A stretch of 64,000 nt of DNA from Eurosta solidaginis (Eukaryota > Arthropoda > Insecta > Diptera > Tephritidae). The position numbers and the translations under genes are program-made. Under the pieces are notes generated by a model. The model was not told where the DNA came from. It did not search any database and saw nothing but the letters and a program-made list of their open reading frames with translations. The DNA lies in contig NC_090319.1 of NCBI RefSeq assembly GCF_040869045.1, positions 303,788,998 to 303,852,997 of the forward strand, given 5' to 3'. This document shows positions 1-12,578 of this stretch, piece by piece (the stretch's first letter is position 1; every line of letters starts with the position of its first letter).

Positions 1-1870
1 CCATCTGCATATACATATGTGGGGTGAGTCTCCATTTTTATATAAGACAAGCTCAACTTTATTGGAATAGACGCTGAGCCCGCAGTGGATGGCCCATAGA
101 AAAACTTCTCAGCTCGCGTAAAGCTTTAGAAAATTTGCATCTGTAATCAACAGCTAGGTCATGAGCACTTGCCACAATCATCCCGCTTCCGCGTCTTTAA
201 TCGTCTAATAACGAGTTCACCGTTACGTTCCATAGAAACAGGAAAGTTCTTTTTCGGAGGCGTGCCGACATACTTAGGATATGTCGTCTATCTTCCTTGT
301 GAAGATAGATCAATACATTCCACTTGCGATTTATTTACATCCAGATTCCTTTGGACATTGCTAACGGCATCTGCATTTACATTGTTAATTGATTCTTGAT
401 TATCTAGGAAGGCCGCAGTAGTAGAGACTACGGTGTGTAGCGCAGTTTCACTAGATTTACGCTAGTTGTATACGTGTTGGTAGCCAGACATGAGGTTGCT
501 ATCAATAGTAATAGTGAGAAAGCTGCAAATTAATCCGATTAGTACCAGTTCGGAGGTAGTCATTAAATTTAAAACTGGTGCTTTGCGTAACTGTCTCCCA
601 TTTTCGCTGCAGGGATGGTTTGCGAGACAATCAAAAGCAACTACAAATAAAGTTTTACTGCCTTCGTTAGTTATGCCTCTTCTTAACGCATTTCGATTAA
701 CTGCTTTTTGGCTAGCTCAACAAACCGCCCACTTGAAACTACAAGTACTGGCATTTCACACACAGCAAACAATTTATGCTTGTCATGTTGAGTTATGTAT
801 AAGATGGAACAATAAGTTGATAAGCTGGTATACATGTGTGAATTGGACATTACTGTGGTATTAAGCGGGCGCGTGTCTCACTAGATTAAAAAGATGGGAC
901 AATAGCCTTGACTCAAGGAACTTACACAAACATGATAGTGCTTTTTATGTTCTAGAATCTTATATAATATTTATAATTGCTATTTTTATGTGCAGGTCCC
1001 TTTTTGGCGCTTATTTGGAAGCAAAATTTATAATTAAAGTTTTAGTTGTAACGATGGAGGTTCGTGCTATTAGCGAGCTTTAAGCATTATTAGTCGTAGT
1101 GTTTTTGTTTAGCTATATTTTATTAAAATAATTTGTTAAAAATAACTAATTGTGAGCACACAAAGAAATCTATTTGTACTATGGCACTATTGTGAATATT
1201 TGCTTATAACTAACACAGCATTACCGGCAGTTGCCAACATTCGCCAGATGGCAGCGCACACATATGTAAGTTTTTATTGATAGATAATTGATTGATAGAG
1301 CAGCTGATTTCTGTTGAGATTTGATATGAGACTTTTTTATTTTGTTGCGCAAGATGCGCATGGGTCTAGCTAGTCTTTTTTATTTTTTCTTTTATGAAAA
1401 GCTAGAAACAAATGTTTTGGGACCAGTTTTTCGACTGTTATGAACACCACTGCAAGTTTTCCAATAATTGAACAAACTTTATCAAAGAAAAATTCAGAAG
1501 CTAATGTATGTATATATTGTTGGCGAATATTAGCAGTTTCGATGCGTCACTATGCCTCTATTAATAAATCCTGCACAACAACAACAGCAAGGCAAGCAAA
1601 TGAAATAGAAAACAGCCACACGTAAATGTATACAGCAATAAAGAGCGCTTGTATTAACATGAGGTATACATACGCCAAATATTATTTAAGATACAGAAAC
1701 GAGAAATATCTGAGCAACTACTCGATAAGGCTGTTCGTGTAAAGATTTTAAATCAGCCGTCACCAAAACTGAAACTATGGCTATGTTAGTAAAAGTAAAA
1801 TCATTATGCTGGTAGTGGTTTGTTAGTTGATAAAAAAGCAATGAGGTAGGACGTATGCACGCACGTTTGC
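1..1870. other. Unrecognised non-coding stretch with one possible coding relic
   Basis: No gene or known repeat is recognised here. On the minus strand from about 456 down to 159 the translation is unusually protein-like, with a single internal stop, and ends in a basic segment reading MERNGELVIRRLKTRKRDD followed shortly by a stop. This could be a decayed transposon or pseudogene exon, but I cannot name a family. Open frames on the plus strand (490-864 and 1440-1625) lack recognisable motifs and look like chance. Confidence 0.3.
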
Positions 1871-1952
1871 GAGGTTAGGATAGATTAGACTGGCCGGTCC
1901 ATGAGGACCTCATATAGACTGAATAAGTCCGTAGCGTTACCAGAAGTTCGTT

Positions 1953-4900
1953 TTAGGGACCAAACCCTATCAAACCAGGACCTATGTTATAAAATAACTC
2001 CGTCCTCTTGACAAATACTAGAAGCTTCCTAGGACTTAAGACACTTGCTGCTTCTAGATCTGACAGCTGTATCACTCCTAATAGCTTGAGTCTTAACCTG
2101 GCAAGCGCAGGGCATGAGCACAGAACGTGGTCGATTGTTTCCTCCTCCAGCCCGCACTTCCTACATCTGCTTTCACTGACCAAGCCTAATTTAAAGGCAT
2201 GTGACTCCAGAAGGCAGTGTCCAGTCAGAATACCCGTCATGAGTCTACAGTCCTCTCTTTTTAATGATAGAAGCAACTTTGTTAGTCTAAGGTTGTAAGA
2301 CCTACACTTAATCTTCGAAAGTTTACCGCCCGGCGCTTGAACCCACGCCTTTCCTGCTTGGTCGATCATGGGCACCTCTCGCCTTCGCTTAATCTCGCCC
2401 AATCTAATTGGGACGTCTACGGAGCAAGCTTCAAGGGATGCGCCCTTTTTAGCTAGTTCATCCGATTTTTCACACCCATCTATTCCCATATGCCCTGGGA
2501 CCCAATATAGATGTATGCTTCTTCCTGTCCCGATTCTCTCCAGGGACTGCTTACACTCTAATACGCATTTAGATGCTGTGCCCTGCGAGATTATTGCCTA
2601 AATTGCTGCTTGAATATCTATATGAAAGTTGACACGATTGCAGCTTGGGCTATTTTCTTACAGGGTTTCTACTGCTTTGGTTACGGCCACTATTTCCGCT
2701 TGGAAAACGCTACAGTAATCCGGCAGCCTGTAGGATCTGTTTATTTCCGGATCAGCACAGTATACCGCAGACCATACTCCTTCCACTACTTTGGATCCAT
2801 CTGTGTACATATGTATCGCTTCGTCCTCCATTTGAGCACCCTTGCTCCAACGATCCACCTCTATTGTGGCCTTAAGATCGCCCTCGAAGCGCAGATAAGA
2901 AATCAGGTAGTCTGTTCGTCTTGCGATTCATGACGCTATACTACTATGGCCTTATAGTCGCGATCAAGCTGCCCCGAGGCACCCAGCCTGGTTGCAGTTG
3001 TTAACGCTAGGTTCTTTGCTACAAGGTCTACAGGTGGAATGTGCAGAACGGCATACAGTGCGGCTTTCGGGGTTGTTTTCAGGGCTCCCGTAATGCTAAG
3101 CATTGATAGCCTGCATACCCCCTCCAATTTCTTGAGGTAGGTTGTTTTTTTTTTTTGTGTGGCTTTCCACCACACAAGAACCCCATAGTATAGAACAGGT
3201 CTTACAATCGCTGTAAAAACCCATTGAGAAAGAGAGGGCGATAAGCCCCAGGTACACCCTTCTTTTACATGCATAAAGTGCCGTTGAAGCCTCCTTCACC
3301 CTCTCCTCCGCGTTGAGCTTCCATGACAGCTTACTGTCTAGGATGATTCCTAGATATTTTGTGCAAGGTTTTTCATGTAAGGTCACCCTTCCTAACTAGG
3401 CCTGATCCAATTTGGGACCTTGCACCTCTTTGTAAACAAGACCATATTCGTCTTATCCGCGTTGACTTTCAACCCGACATTTGATGCCCAGGTATGAATA
3501 TCCCCAAGCGCCCGGTCCATCAAAGAGCTAATCGTTGGAAAGCACTTTCCACTTATGAAAGCTGCAACGTCATCTGCGTAAGCCGTAAGTTTTTCGCGCC
3601 CCTCATCTAATCACCTGAGAAGTTGGTTTGGTTGATGGCCAGCGTCCACAGCAGAGGTGATAGCACCCCTCCCTGCGGCGTTCCCCTGTCCACTGATTTC
3701 GTTGCCTCGTGATGTAATCTTCCTGCAATTTAAATGCAGCCGATCCATCTTGGTAAGTCTGGATGTACTTTAATGTAAGTAAGACGATCCATAATCGCCC
3801 ATTTAAAACCGTCATTGAAAGCCCCGGGCATTGTTTAGGAAGATTCCAAGATCATATTCCTTATATTCCAGGGCTTTCTCTATGTTTATTACCATCCTAT
3901 GCAATGCAGTGTCTACCGACTTGTATCGAGAAACACCTCAAGGGGTTCCTCACTATTACGTGACCATTCTCTTTCTTTATTAGTCCCTGGACTATGTTTC
4001 CCCTTGCTATGACTTTTCTCAAACGTGCTGTTTCGCTGGAGCACTCTATGTCCATACAGAAGCTTTTCCATGAGATTCCCTTCGCCCTGGAAATTTCACT
4101 CTTGCAGATCTTCAGTAGATCCCTTGTACTCGTCCGGACACGCTTCGCTTACCACGGTCTTTGCTAGCTTAAACATTTCTTTTACCTGTCTTCTTAGAAC
4201 ACTCAGTTCAATGATCCACCATGGCGGCTTTGCTTTCATCTGAATCTTCTTAGAGAGCAAGCTTTGTTATACGCAGTCATAAGCGTTCTTGTTAGGAATT
4301 CATTAGACTCCTCCAGTTCCTCCACATTGGCAACCTATTTGGGTTGTCCCAGTTTTGTTTCTACATGTTTCTGGAATTTAGTCCAGTTCGTTCACCTGGG
4401 GTTTCTAAAGGTTCCTCCCTTCTCTACCCTCATTAGAGGTTTGCTGAAGTTGATATACGCATGGTCGGAGAAGGATGGTCTATCAAGAACCATCCAATCA
4501 TACCTTGATATATCACGTTCGGAGCTCAGTGTAATATCTAAAACATTGCTGGATGTTAGACCAATGTATGTAGGGACATATCTCCTGTTGGCTATATGCA
4601 AATTGGTTTGCCGGATGTAACAAAATAGAGAATCGCCTATCTCGTTCGTATCTGCTGCTCCCCACGCATTGTGGTGCGCATGCCTATGACCAACCGCCCT
4701 TTGCGCCTTTCATCCTGTTCTAGCCTCTTGCACTCCATCAGTGGAACCTCCGCTGCATGGCCCATGTAACAGAATGCCAGGATAAATGCCTGCTTATTCC
4801 TTTGTTCAACGGCCATCACTACGAGGTCCCCAGTAGTTTAATTAGGCAGCATATATGAATGCAGCTGTTTCCTTATCATTACTACAGCTCGCACCCGTCC

Positions 4901-5060
4901 TTCCCTTTGCGCATAGTAAACGCTAAATCCGCGCGTGCTAAGTCCAGGAGCCTTTCCTTCCGATGAGAATCACGGCTCCTGGATCAGCACCACGTCAATC
5001 GAACCCTTCTCAAGGGTTAGGAGGAGTTCGCTCGACGCCACTTTACTGTGTTGGAGGTTT
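1953..5060 (-). pseudogene. LINE ORF2 pseudogene: endonuclease, reverse transcriptase, RNase H
   Basis: Domains in order along the minus strand: the endonuclease begins about 5060 with LIQEP, where the expected Trp codon is TGA (about 4970). It continues through AHHNAWGAADTNE (about 4640-4680) and ends with SFSDHAYINF, whose Asp-His lies near 4464. The linker KPPWW lies near 4230. The reverse transcriptase shows GTPQGGVLSPLLW (3646-3684) and the catalytic YADD (3570-3581), followed by the thumb region with KYLGIILDSKLSWKL (about 3350). RNase H has YTDGSK (Asp at 2799-2801), FQAEI and VPGHMGID (about 2490), and the C-terminal motif CRKC...DHVLCSCPAL lies at about 2100-2160. Lesions include the TGA and TAA stops in the endonuclease, stops after the YADD block (about 3395-3405), a frameshift near 3260 and an in-frame TAG before the last RNase H block. 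In a working LINE this protein nicks the target and primes cDNA synthesis. Here it cannot be made intact. Confidence 0.87.
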
Positions 5061-5800
5061 ATCTGTAGGACTCGCAGCACCATTGGGCTGTTTGTCCCCC
5101 TCCAGCGCCTTCGTCAAGACGTCGTCCTCCCCTTGCCCTTTTTGTTTAGAGTGTTCGAAGCCCCCTTCAGCCTCTTGTAACTGTTGTGACGGGTGTTCCT
5201 CTGCGCGACTCACAGCACCATCTGGCTGTTGGTCCTCCTCTACCTACGTGGTGACGTCAGCTACCTCTACCTGTCTCTTTTCTCTTAGGCTTCTGAGGTC
5301 CTTTTCGACTTCGCCCACTTCTAGCGTGTTAGAATTTTTATCCTCGGGAATTCTTTTCCTGAGTCTCATATACATTTTGCCTGTACCAAGAGACATTTTT
5401 TCAAGCTGCCTGTACAATGTATCCTCCGCCTGCTTGTTTATTTGGAAGATGTAGAACTGACCTTCCTCCGCAGGCCGAGATACACTAAGTACCTTCCAAT
5501 CCTGTTTCGGTATGTTCGGGTTCTGATTCTGCAGAAGTCGCAGTGTATCATCCGACTACAGCACGCATGGTATACATACCTTAACTTTTGGTGCCGTGGG
5601 GAGGTTTGGAACCACTTCCTCCAGCCACCGCAAGCTCGCGATATTGTCGCACGCTATCATCTTCACACCATTATATCTTGTCGCCTTCCGCCGAATGTTG
5701 CCTCTTGATTCTGCCATTCGACGCTTCTTCCCCCTCGTACCTGTTGCAGAACCGAGGGTTTCTCGCAGCAAACCTTTTGAACTGCCTATACGTGAAGTTA
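5061..5800 (-). pseudogene. LINE ORF1/5' region remnant
   Basis: Minus-strand translation gives a basic segment, then RYNGVKMIACDNIASLRWL (about 5610-5670), then a hydrophilic glutamate- and lysine-rich stretch containing NPNIPKQDWKVLS (about 5500) that leads into the endonuclease. This resembles the C-terminal part of ORF1 proteins of dipteran RNase H-bearing LINEs, which bind the element RNA. I base that on remembered family patterns, not a search. Stops and frame changes interrupt it. A fragment of the same region, with an internal deletion, occurs at 62698-62890. Confidence 0.6.
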
Positions 5801-5804
5801 ACGA

Positions 5805-5935
5805 ATACTTTAAGATGTGAAGAACTACTACCATAGTAGTACTGTCAATAAAGATAATTTTATGTACAGAAAATTTGCCTTTCTTCACTCGACAGTTCAG
5901 TTATTCGAACGATAACAGAAAGGCAGTATTATGGT
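5805..5935 (+). repeat. LTR-like fragment
   Basis: The stretch around AATAAAGATAATTTT and TTCGAACGATAACAGAAAGG matches, with divergence, the distal part of the LTR-like sequences at 42883-43283 (same strand) and 58170-58655 (opposite strand). It sits exactly at the 5' boundary of the LINE, so either the LINE inserted next to it or truncated it. Similarity was judged by eye. Confidence 0.4.
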
Positions 5936-6482
5936 GAAATTTCTAAAATTCGCTACAGTGCATAAAACTTTTATCTAAATATATGTGAATGTACATTTGT
6001 ATATATTTTCCATGATTTTGAAATACTAAGCCGGAAATTGATGTGTTTTCTATTTAATAGTGGATATTTACTGTACACATAAGCACTCACCTATACATAC
6101 ATACATAGACACGGATATGCTTATTTAGTTTGCTACTTTTTCCCCTAAACCATCCGTATTATATTTACTATTACTCTTTACAAATTGTTTTTGTTTAATT
6201 TTTGTTGCATACCTTCTGTTTGTAGCTATTTATTTAATGCACATTGCAATTTGTTGCAACAGCGATTTATGTGCACTTTAGTATTCTAAACAGCTTCCGG
6301 TTGCAAGAAAAACAAGAAAAACGAGTAAGATATCCAAGGCTTTAGGTGAAACCGCAGAAAATACTTATGTGTACCCAGATGTCAACTTTTATACTGACAT
6401 CCAAGTGACAAATAAGACAATAATATCGCATGGCTTAGCGCCGTAACGTGTATTTGAGTGCAAACAATCTCAAGGAAGAAGC
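5936..6482. other. No gene seen
   Basis: AT-rich sequence without convincing coding potential, inverted ends or tandem structure. Confidence 0.5.
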
Positions 6483-6815
6483 AGGACAGGGAGAACAGCA
6501 AAAAGTACGCATCTTTCTAAACTTGCTCCGTAGACATTCCAATTAGATTGCGCGAGAAGGCGAAAGTTTCGACCATGCTGGTAAAGCGCAAGTACGAGGC
6601 TGCGAAATGTCGAAGATCATGTGTAGGTCTTACGGTCTTAGACTAACAAAGGTACCCTTAAAACTGAAATGAAAATATTCTAGGCTCATGATGGGTATTC
6701 TGATTGGGCATTGCCCTCTGGCTGCACATCCTTTCAAATTTTGTCACCTCAGTGATAACAGATATAGTAAGCGGGTTGCAGGGGAAAACGTTCCAGACAC
6801 GCTTAATATTTACCT
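6483..6815 (+). mobile_element. LINE 3' fragment, inverted relative to the 1871-5800 copy
   Basis: The plus strand carries the RNase H C-terminal region of the same LINE family: VDIPIRL, then a block matching the CRSYNLRLTK region, then MGILIGHCPLAAHPFK and a remnant of the DHVL cysteine motif. Several frameshifts and stops are present. Its opposite orientation and separate decay show an independent insertion. Confidence 0.75.
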
Positions 6816-6952
6816 TACAAAGAGTGGTTCCTCGGTTCGAAAACCACTAGGAACAGTATATTTGCTCTGAAATAGGTTTTTCGAAAATTTAACACATGGG
6901 ATTCAGTATCGGCACACAATTTCAATACATTTGAATAAAAATTCAAAATTGA

Positions 6953-7905
6953 GGTTAGGTTAGGTTAGGTTAAAAGGGCGTACGTGGGAGTTTCCCACAC
7001 TTCCCGTTGGAGACATTTTTGCCCATTGAAAATGCACTCAGCGAGTGTTGGCGGCACATTCGGCCAACCAGATTACTTCCTAGCGGTTCACAATAAACAA
7101 TTTCCTTTCTCTGATGAACTTAAGTTGCATCAAAAGATCCACCTGCCCAGCCTATGGCAGAAATCGTGTTGTTTGTAGTCCTGTACATCGGCAGAGAAAG
7201 TGATGAACCGACGTCTCTTCCTCCTCATCCTGATAGCTTTATAGCTTTTGCAGAGGGAGCTTTGTTGGTATGCGCCACCGTCGGCGCATTGTAGCCATTG
7301 CGCATTGACCTGGGATGACATCCGCAAGTACCCTCAATAATTTTTTAGCTTAGGAATGAAGCTTGTTGCTTTCATATCCAAACATAGCAATAAGGACCTT
7401 GAGATGTCATCCCTGTTGGCCCACTGCAAGTCCACAGCCCTTAATATATTCCTCGATTTTCTTCAAAAAGTATTCCGTTAATTTACAAATGTTAGATTCT
7501 CTTGGCCGTAGAGCTCCTTTCGCGGCCAATTCCTGCATGAATACTTGTAAAGGTATCAAGTCAAAAAATGACGTTTGACCCTTCCTGAGGTTTTCTGATC
7601 ACTGCGCTTGACATACCTAGGCATGCCAGCGTTTGGACCTTCCCAACCCTATGTTGATGGCTCTTATTGTCCAGCATCTTCCACCAGACATAAGCTCCAT
7701 ACGTTAATATAGGTCAGATGGCTGTGTTATGCATGCCATGGATGATATATGGTTACAGTTCCCATTTCCTCCAGAAGCCTTTTCGCAGGGGTAGTATGAT
7801 CCTAGAACTGTCTTTGATCTCACTCCAATGTTCTTTTGCAAGCTCTTGGAGTTTACTACTATGTCAAGAAATTTTTTGTTACACTATCCAGAGTTTCATT
7901 TGTCC
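6953..7905 (-). mobile_element. Second LINE family fragment: RT thumb, RNase H and tail
   Basis: The minus strand reads YGAYVWWKMLDNKSH (about 7680), typical of the region after the RT palm, followed by a decayed RNase H (about 7300) and a C-terminal SVHHFLCRCTGL motif (about 7195). The 3' tail is a short array of TTAGGT units on the plus strand (6954-6971). Sequence differs enough from the first LINE to be a separate family. Many stops are present. Confidence 0.72.
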
Positions 7906-7917
7906 TGAGGTATTATG

Positions 7918-8506
7918 TATATATATATAGAGTATATTCATTTTTTCGCATAACGGTACCCCGAAACGGCATAAACTAATCGAGATAGATATATGCTTCT
8001 ATATATAGAGTATATTCATTTTTTCGCATAACGGTACCCCGAAACGGCATAAACTAATCGAGATAGATATATACTTCTATATATCAAAATGATCTGAGCG
8101 AAAAAAGAAATTCATTTAGCAATGTCCGTCCGTCTGTCCGTAAACACGATAGCTAGAGTAAATTTTGAGGTATCGTAATGAAATTTGGTATATAAGTTCC
8201 TGTGGACTCATCTCAGATCGCTATTTCAAATGAAGGAAACCGGAATATAAGTCCACTTTTTCGATTCGAAATTTCGAAAAACCGATAAAGTGTAATAATT
8301 CATTACCAAAGACGAATAAAGCGATGAAACTTGGTAGGTGGGTTGACCTTATGACGCAGAATAAAAAATTAGTAAAATTTTTGACAATGGGCGTGACACC
8401 GCCCACTTTCAAAAGAAGGTAATAATAATATAATACGATCTGTAATTTGGCAGCTGCGTATGTAATGTTCGGTTACACCCGAACTTAGCCTTCCTTACTT
8501 GTTTTT
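7918..8506 (+). mobile_element. DINE-1/Helentron-like element A, short copy with duplicated head
   Basis: It contains the signature GTCCGTCCGTCTGTCCG (about 8127), the phrases ACACGATAGCT and ATGAAATTTGGTATA, and GGGCGTGACACCGCCCAC. It ends with a subterminal hairpin (GTTCGG...CCGAAC, loop TTACAC) followed by CTTACTTGTTT at 8506. The 5' head is a 78-bp perfect or near-perfect tandem duplication (starts 7928 and 8006). These features match non-autonomous Helentron-related DINE-1/HINE elements of flies. Assignment is by recalled structure. No coding capacity is seen. Confidence 0.72.
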
Positions 8507-9742
8507 ACATACATACATATAGTGATGTAGGGGATGTGGAGTTTTAGTTAGTAGCAAACTTCTCACACTTTTCAAACTAGCACTAAAAAAACCGACCCTA
8601 TATGTGTATTTAGACTATTATTGAAACTTTTTCTTTGCAAGTTGCGAAAATTCGTACTATTTCATAAACATGCACATAATCCCATTTTAATGCTATCATT
8701 GGTTTATGCTAAGTTGCAATTTAAGTTTAGGCTTGCAATTACCTTCAATAATATATTTGTGTGCATACCTAGAAATATGTTTTGTACACATTCACATAGC
8801 TATGTATGTGTGCACTAAGTGTTTTTTTAGTCGCCTACGGCGCCCCTTTAGATGTCATCGTCATTGAAATGCATCTAGCAATAGGACAGCATTACAGAGA
8901 AACGAAATTGCCCCTGCTGTTGCTTTTGCTATTTCTGTTGAAAAGCCACATCTCTTAATGGCGGACAACCCAACGTTGTGAATATCTGTGCCATTGCGTA
9001 ACTGAATGCCTCATGAAGTGATATCCTCTTAACATGCATTATGGCTTACAGTACAACTGTGTTTATATATATGTATATTCATGGGTAATAGTATAATATG
9101 ACTAAGAAATATTCTAGTCTTACCCTGAAGGAAACTTGGGCTTAGGTATCTTCATATCAACACCTTGTCGACTATGTTTACTCATTGACATTTTGGTGAT
9201 GCAGTGTCCCCAATGCCAGATTCGCAGAGCGGTAGCTGCTTAGTATCCCCATAAGGTTTTTAATGTTATAAATGCATATGTCGGCATGTGTTTCCCATTA
9301 GGCCTACAAAGTCATATTCATAGTGAAATCGCAATGTCAGTATATGCAAATATATCCAATGGTGACCTCGTTGAAACCATTTTACAGATTATATTTATTT
9401 CATGGTAAGCAGTAATGTACTTTTGCTTACACATAGAATTAAATTATCTATTAAGCACTTTAAAGAAAATTTACATTTGCTGAATTTGCGAAGTAAAGCA
9501 GCGAGAGAAACTAGGCAGTGGCAATTCTTATCAAATTTCGTCCACCAAATTATTTTTTGATGTTCTTTAAGAAAACACTCCCATGAAATTTTAAGCTTAA
9601 ACTTTGCAAAGAAATTTTGAAAAAGTTTGCGAAAAAATCAAACACAAATTTAGGAACTCTTTGTTTGGAGTTTTCCCAACATATTTGAGTATGTAGCTTT
9701 GTAGCCCAATGGATTTTGGTCTAACAAAAAACAAGTTTTAAA
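8507..9742. other. No gene seen
   Basis: No supported open reading frame or recognisable repeat. Sequence is AT-rich and ends in the T/A-rich target of the next DINE-1-like fragment. Confidence 0.5.
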
Positions 9743-9830
9743 CAAGTAAGGAAGGCTAAGTTTGGGTGTAACCGAACATTATATACTCAGCTGAGAGCTT
9801 TGGAGAAAAATTTGTCTTTTTCATGGATAC
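9743..9830 (+). mobile_element. DINE-1-like element, terminal fragment
   Basis: Begins AACAAGTAAGGAAGGCTAAG and carries the subterminal hairpin with one G-T wobble (GTTTGG...CCGAAC), then ATACTCAGCTGAG. Only the hairpin end is recognisable. The rest is lost or too diverged. Confidence 0.65.
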
Positions 9831-10419
9831 ATACAAATGCTAATACTAAAAAGTGGAGCAACTTGTCTCTACTATCTTTCTTCAGCTATCAATTCGTTTT
9901 ATTTGAATATTTTTTTTTAAATATGAAAATTCGGTTAAATTTGAACGTGTTTCTTTATAACTTTTTTTTTATCACCCCTGAAATATTTTCGAAACACTCT
10001 TAATTATGAGTCCTATAAGAGTCCGAAATATGGGAGAAATATATGCCACTAGAAAATCTAAACCTATAATCATAAAATACTTATAAATGACTCCTACAAG
10101 TTGGAAATTATGAGCCGTATGCAAGAATGTATTTTTAGCAAAGCAACTTCGAAACAAAATTTTAAATTTTTTCTTGGCATTTGCTTAATTCTGAAAAGAA
10201 ATTTTTTTTGAATCGACTGTAGAGGACCTTGTAACGAAGCTTTCCCTGTGCCCCGACGCTTCTTAGTTAATTGCTGGTGTATACTCGCCGTGTTCAGGGT
10301 TCCGTACAATAAATTTATATTTTGGGGCCCTTTTCCAAGTCGTACAAATTTACTTTAATTAACTTAATTATTTATAACAAAATTATATCTCAAATTTCAT
10401 TTAAGTTCAATTTTATTCA

Positions 10420-11500
10420 ACGTTGTGGGTATTCGGTGTCGACGTGGCCTGGTTGGTAATGGTCCACCTGAGTCCCGTTGGCGTGCCTGCTGGCGTGCTT
10501 GCTTACGTTGTTATTACTATGCCCGGTCCCGTTAGCGCATGGTTATGGGACGCCTTAGTGGCGTGCCTACGCTGGCGTTCATCGCTGCGTTGGCTGTCGT
10601 GTTACGTATGCGGTCACTGAGGGCGCTCGTTGATGATGCTCTGCTGCCTTTGGCGTTGGCGTTGTGCTGACTGTCGCGATTAGTATTTCGTCGCTGAGGA
10701 CGCTCGGTGGTAATGATTATGCGGTCACTGAGGACGCTCGTTGGCGACACGTTGACGCTGGCGTCGTGGTTAGTATTTAGTCACTGAGGACACTTGAAAC
10801 AAAAGGGAGTGCAGTCACAGAGGATGCTCCTTGATGGCGCTCTGTTGCTGTTGGCGCTGGCGTTGCAATGGCTGTCGCGATTAATATTTCGTAACTGAGG
10901 AAGCGCAATGATAATGAGTATGCGGCCACTGGGGCGCCTTTTGACAACGCGTTGATACTGGTGTCGCCGTTGCGTAGTGCCTTACGGGTCGCCTCCCAGT
11001 CGACTGTGATGAGTCGGCGGAGCGCAGCCCTAAGCGTTAAATGAGCGGGGAAAAAACCACACATTCACGCGCAGCTCAATCTTCGTCTATGTCGGGTGGT
11101 GATGTCTGGCACTGGTAAAACCCTAACTACGAGCTATCACCTTCCGTCCGTAGATCCGAACAGTAATCCCAGTGCCGTGCTATACCGTTTGTTGGCGGGG
11201 ATGGCGCTATGGTGCCTTACGGATCGCCTCGCGGGCGACTGTGATGAGTCGGCGGAGCACAGCCTTAAGCGTTAAGTGAGTGGAGCGTGCGGGTCACACT
11301 CACGTTCGGCTTAGTCTGCGTCTACATCGGGTGGTGATGTCTCGCACTAGTAAAACCTTAAATACGAGCTATCGCCTTCCGTCCGTAGATCCGAACAGTA
11401 ATCATAGTGCCGGACTATACCGTTTGTTGGTGTCGATGGCTCTGTATTTGGCACGGTGGGCTGCGTCGGCGTCTAAAGTTCTATTGTACCGACGATATAA
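10420..11500. repeat. GC-rich tandem-repeat island
   Basis: A sharply GC-rich block in an AT-rich setting. Two tandem families are visible: a unit of about 201 bp beginning GCGGTCACTGAGG at 10610 and GCAGTCACAGAGG at 10811, and a unit of 235 bp beginning GTGCCTTACGG at 10977 and 11212. The second family keeps GATGAGTCGGCGGAGC and GTCCGTAGATCCGAACAG in both copies. Open frames across it have no recognisable motif. It may be the tandemly repeated untranslated region or LTR of a retrotransposon, or a diverged satellite. The origin is unknown. Confidence 0.65.
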
Positions 11501-12578
11501 TTACTGGAGTTGAATGTAAATATGAATGTTTTTCATCCACTCAACGGTTTATACTTAAAATTTTTTTTGCTACATTCACTGAACGTATTGATTCAGCTGT
11601 TTGACACGTCTTTGATACTTTAAAGTGTTAGTTATGAATACAGTTTTCACTTTCACTGATGCTACAATGAAGTTTGGGATATAATTCAAAAATTCTTTTC
11701 ATTAAAGAATAAAAAACTATCATTTCATTTGGCATATGACTCAACTTGTTGTTCATTAGTAGACATTTCTATCGCTTATATGAGGGAAACATGTTTGCAA
11801 CGTATGAATAACAGTTGTGTTCGCTGAAAGCACCCATCAGCAGTTAAAGAGCATTGAAAATATATATGCATATTTAAAACTGATTCCCTTCAGATTAAAA
11901 GTAGCATATTCAAATGTTTAAACAATAATTAAGAAAACTTTAGAGCTGCCCCTTAAACCTCTAGTAAGCTTTTAAGCACCTTTTACGCAGTGACTTTAAT
12001 GTTAAATATGTAATTGCAACTATCTTTAATTATTTATCTCAAAAAGGCAAAGTAATAATAGATTCACTTAAACCGATTTGCAATTACAAATGTCTATGCA
12101 ATCTTATAATTTAATACACAGATTAAATCGAATTTTAATCATATTGAGTCATTTCTCTTACCTTCAATTCCATCCGTATCATAAGCAAAAATCTTAAATA
12201 TAAATGAAATGCAACTGATGGGTTGCATGGCGGGCATTGAAAGAACTTTCAAATAAGTGAGAGATTTTGAGGGGTTGATAATATCAATAATGATGCATTA
12301 ATTAAAAATTTTACGGAATAAGTTAAAGCCTTCTATCAACACATATTTAATCGTATACAAATCTTAAATATAAGCATCCTTAAAAATACCTTAAATATTC
12401 TGAAATTTTATCTAACTTTTTACTTACACTATAGATGCGAAAATTTGTGAGTAACAACGTTTGCAAGATTATCACGCTTATCCGATGACCACTTTTTCTA
12501 AAATTTTGTAACTTATTTATATGATCATGAAAAAGATGCCGTGTTCGTGTTGCAACTAACGACGTATTGTCCACGTTG
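11501..12578. other. No gene seen
   Basis: AT-rich, without supported coding sequence. The minus strand downstream of the gag remnant does not continue into recognisable capsid or protease sequence. Confidence 0.5.

Larger units (their letters stand above)
1871..5800 (-). mobile_element. Nearly full-length, degenerate non-LTR retrotransposon (RNase H-bearing, APE-endonuclease LINE)
   Basis: Read on the minus strand this is a LINE with ORF1 remnant, apurinic-type endonuclease, reverse transcriptase, RNase H and a C-terminal cysteine motif, in the usual order. The 3' end lies near 1871-1880, where the minus strand runs through a conserved tail (GACCGGCCAGTCTAA) into a short TAACC-type tail. 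The same tail recurs in the fragments at 47581-47770 and 60484-61070, which defines the family within this window. The presence of RNase H together with an APE endonuclease fits the I/LOA/R1 side of the LINE tree. The exact clade is not assigned. The 5' end abuts an LTR-like fragment at about 5800. Multiple stops and frameshifts make it non-autonomous. Confidence 0.88.

Noticed and set aside
6954..6971. (TTAGG)n-like run resembling the insect telomere repeat
   Set aside because: Only about three units, at the 3' end of a LINE fragment. Related LINE tails here (1875, 47576) show the same TTAGG wording, so it is a LINE tail.
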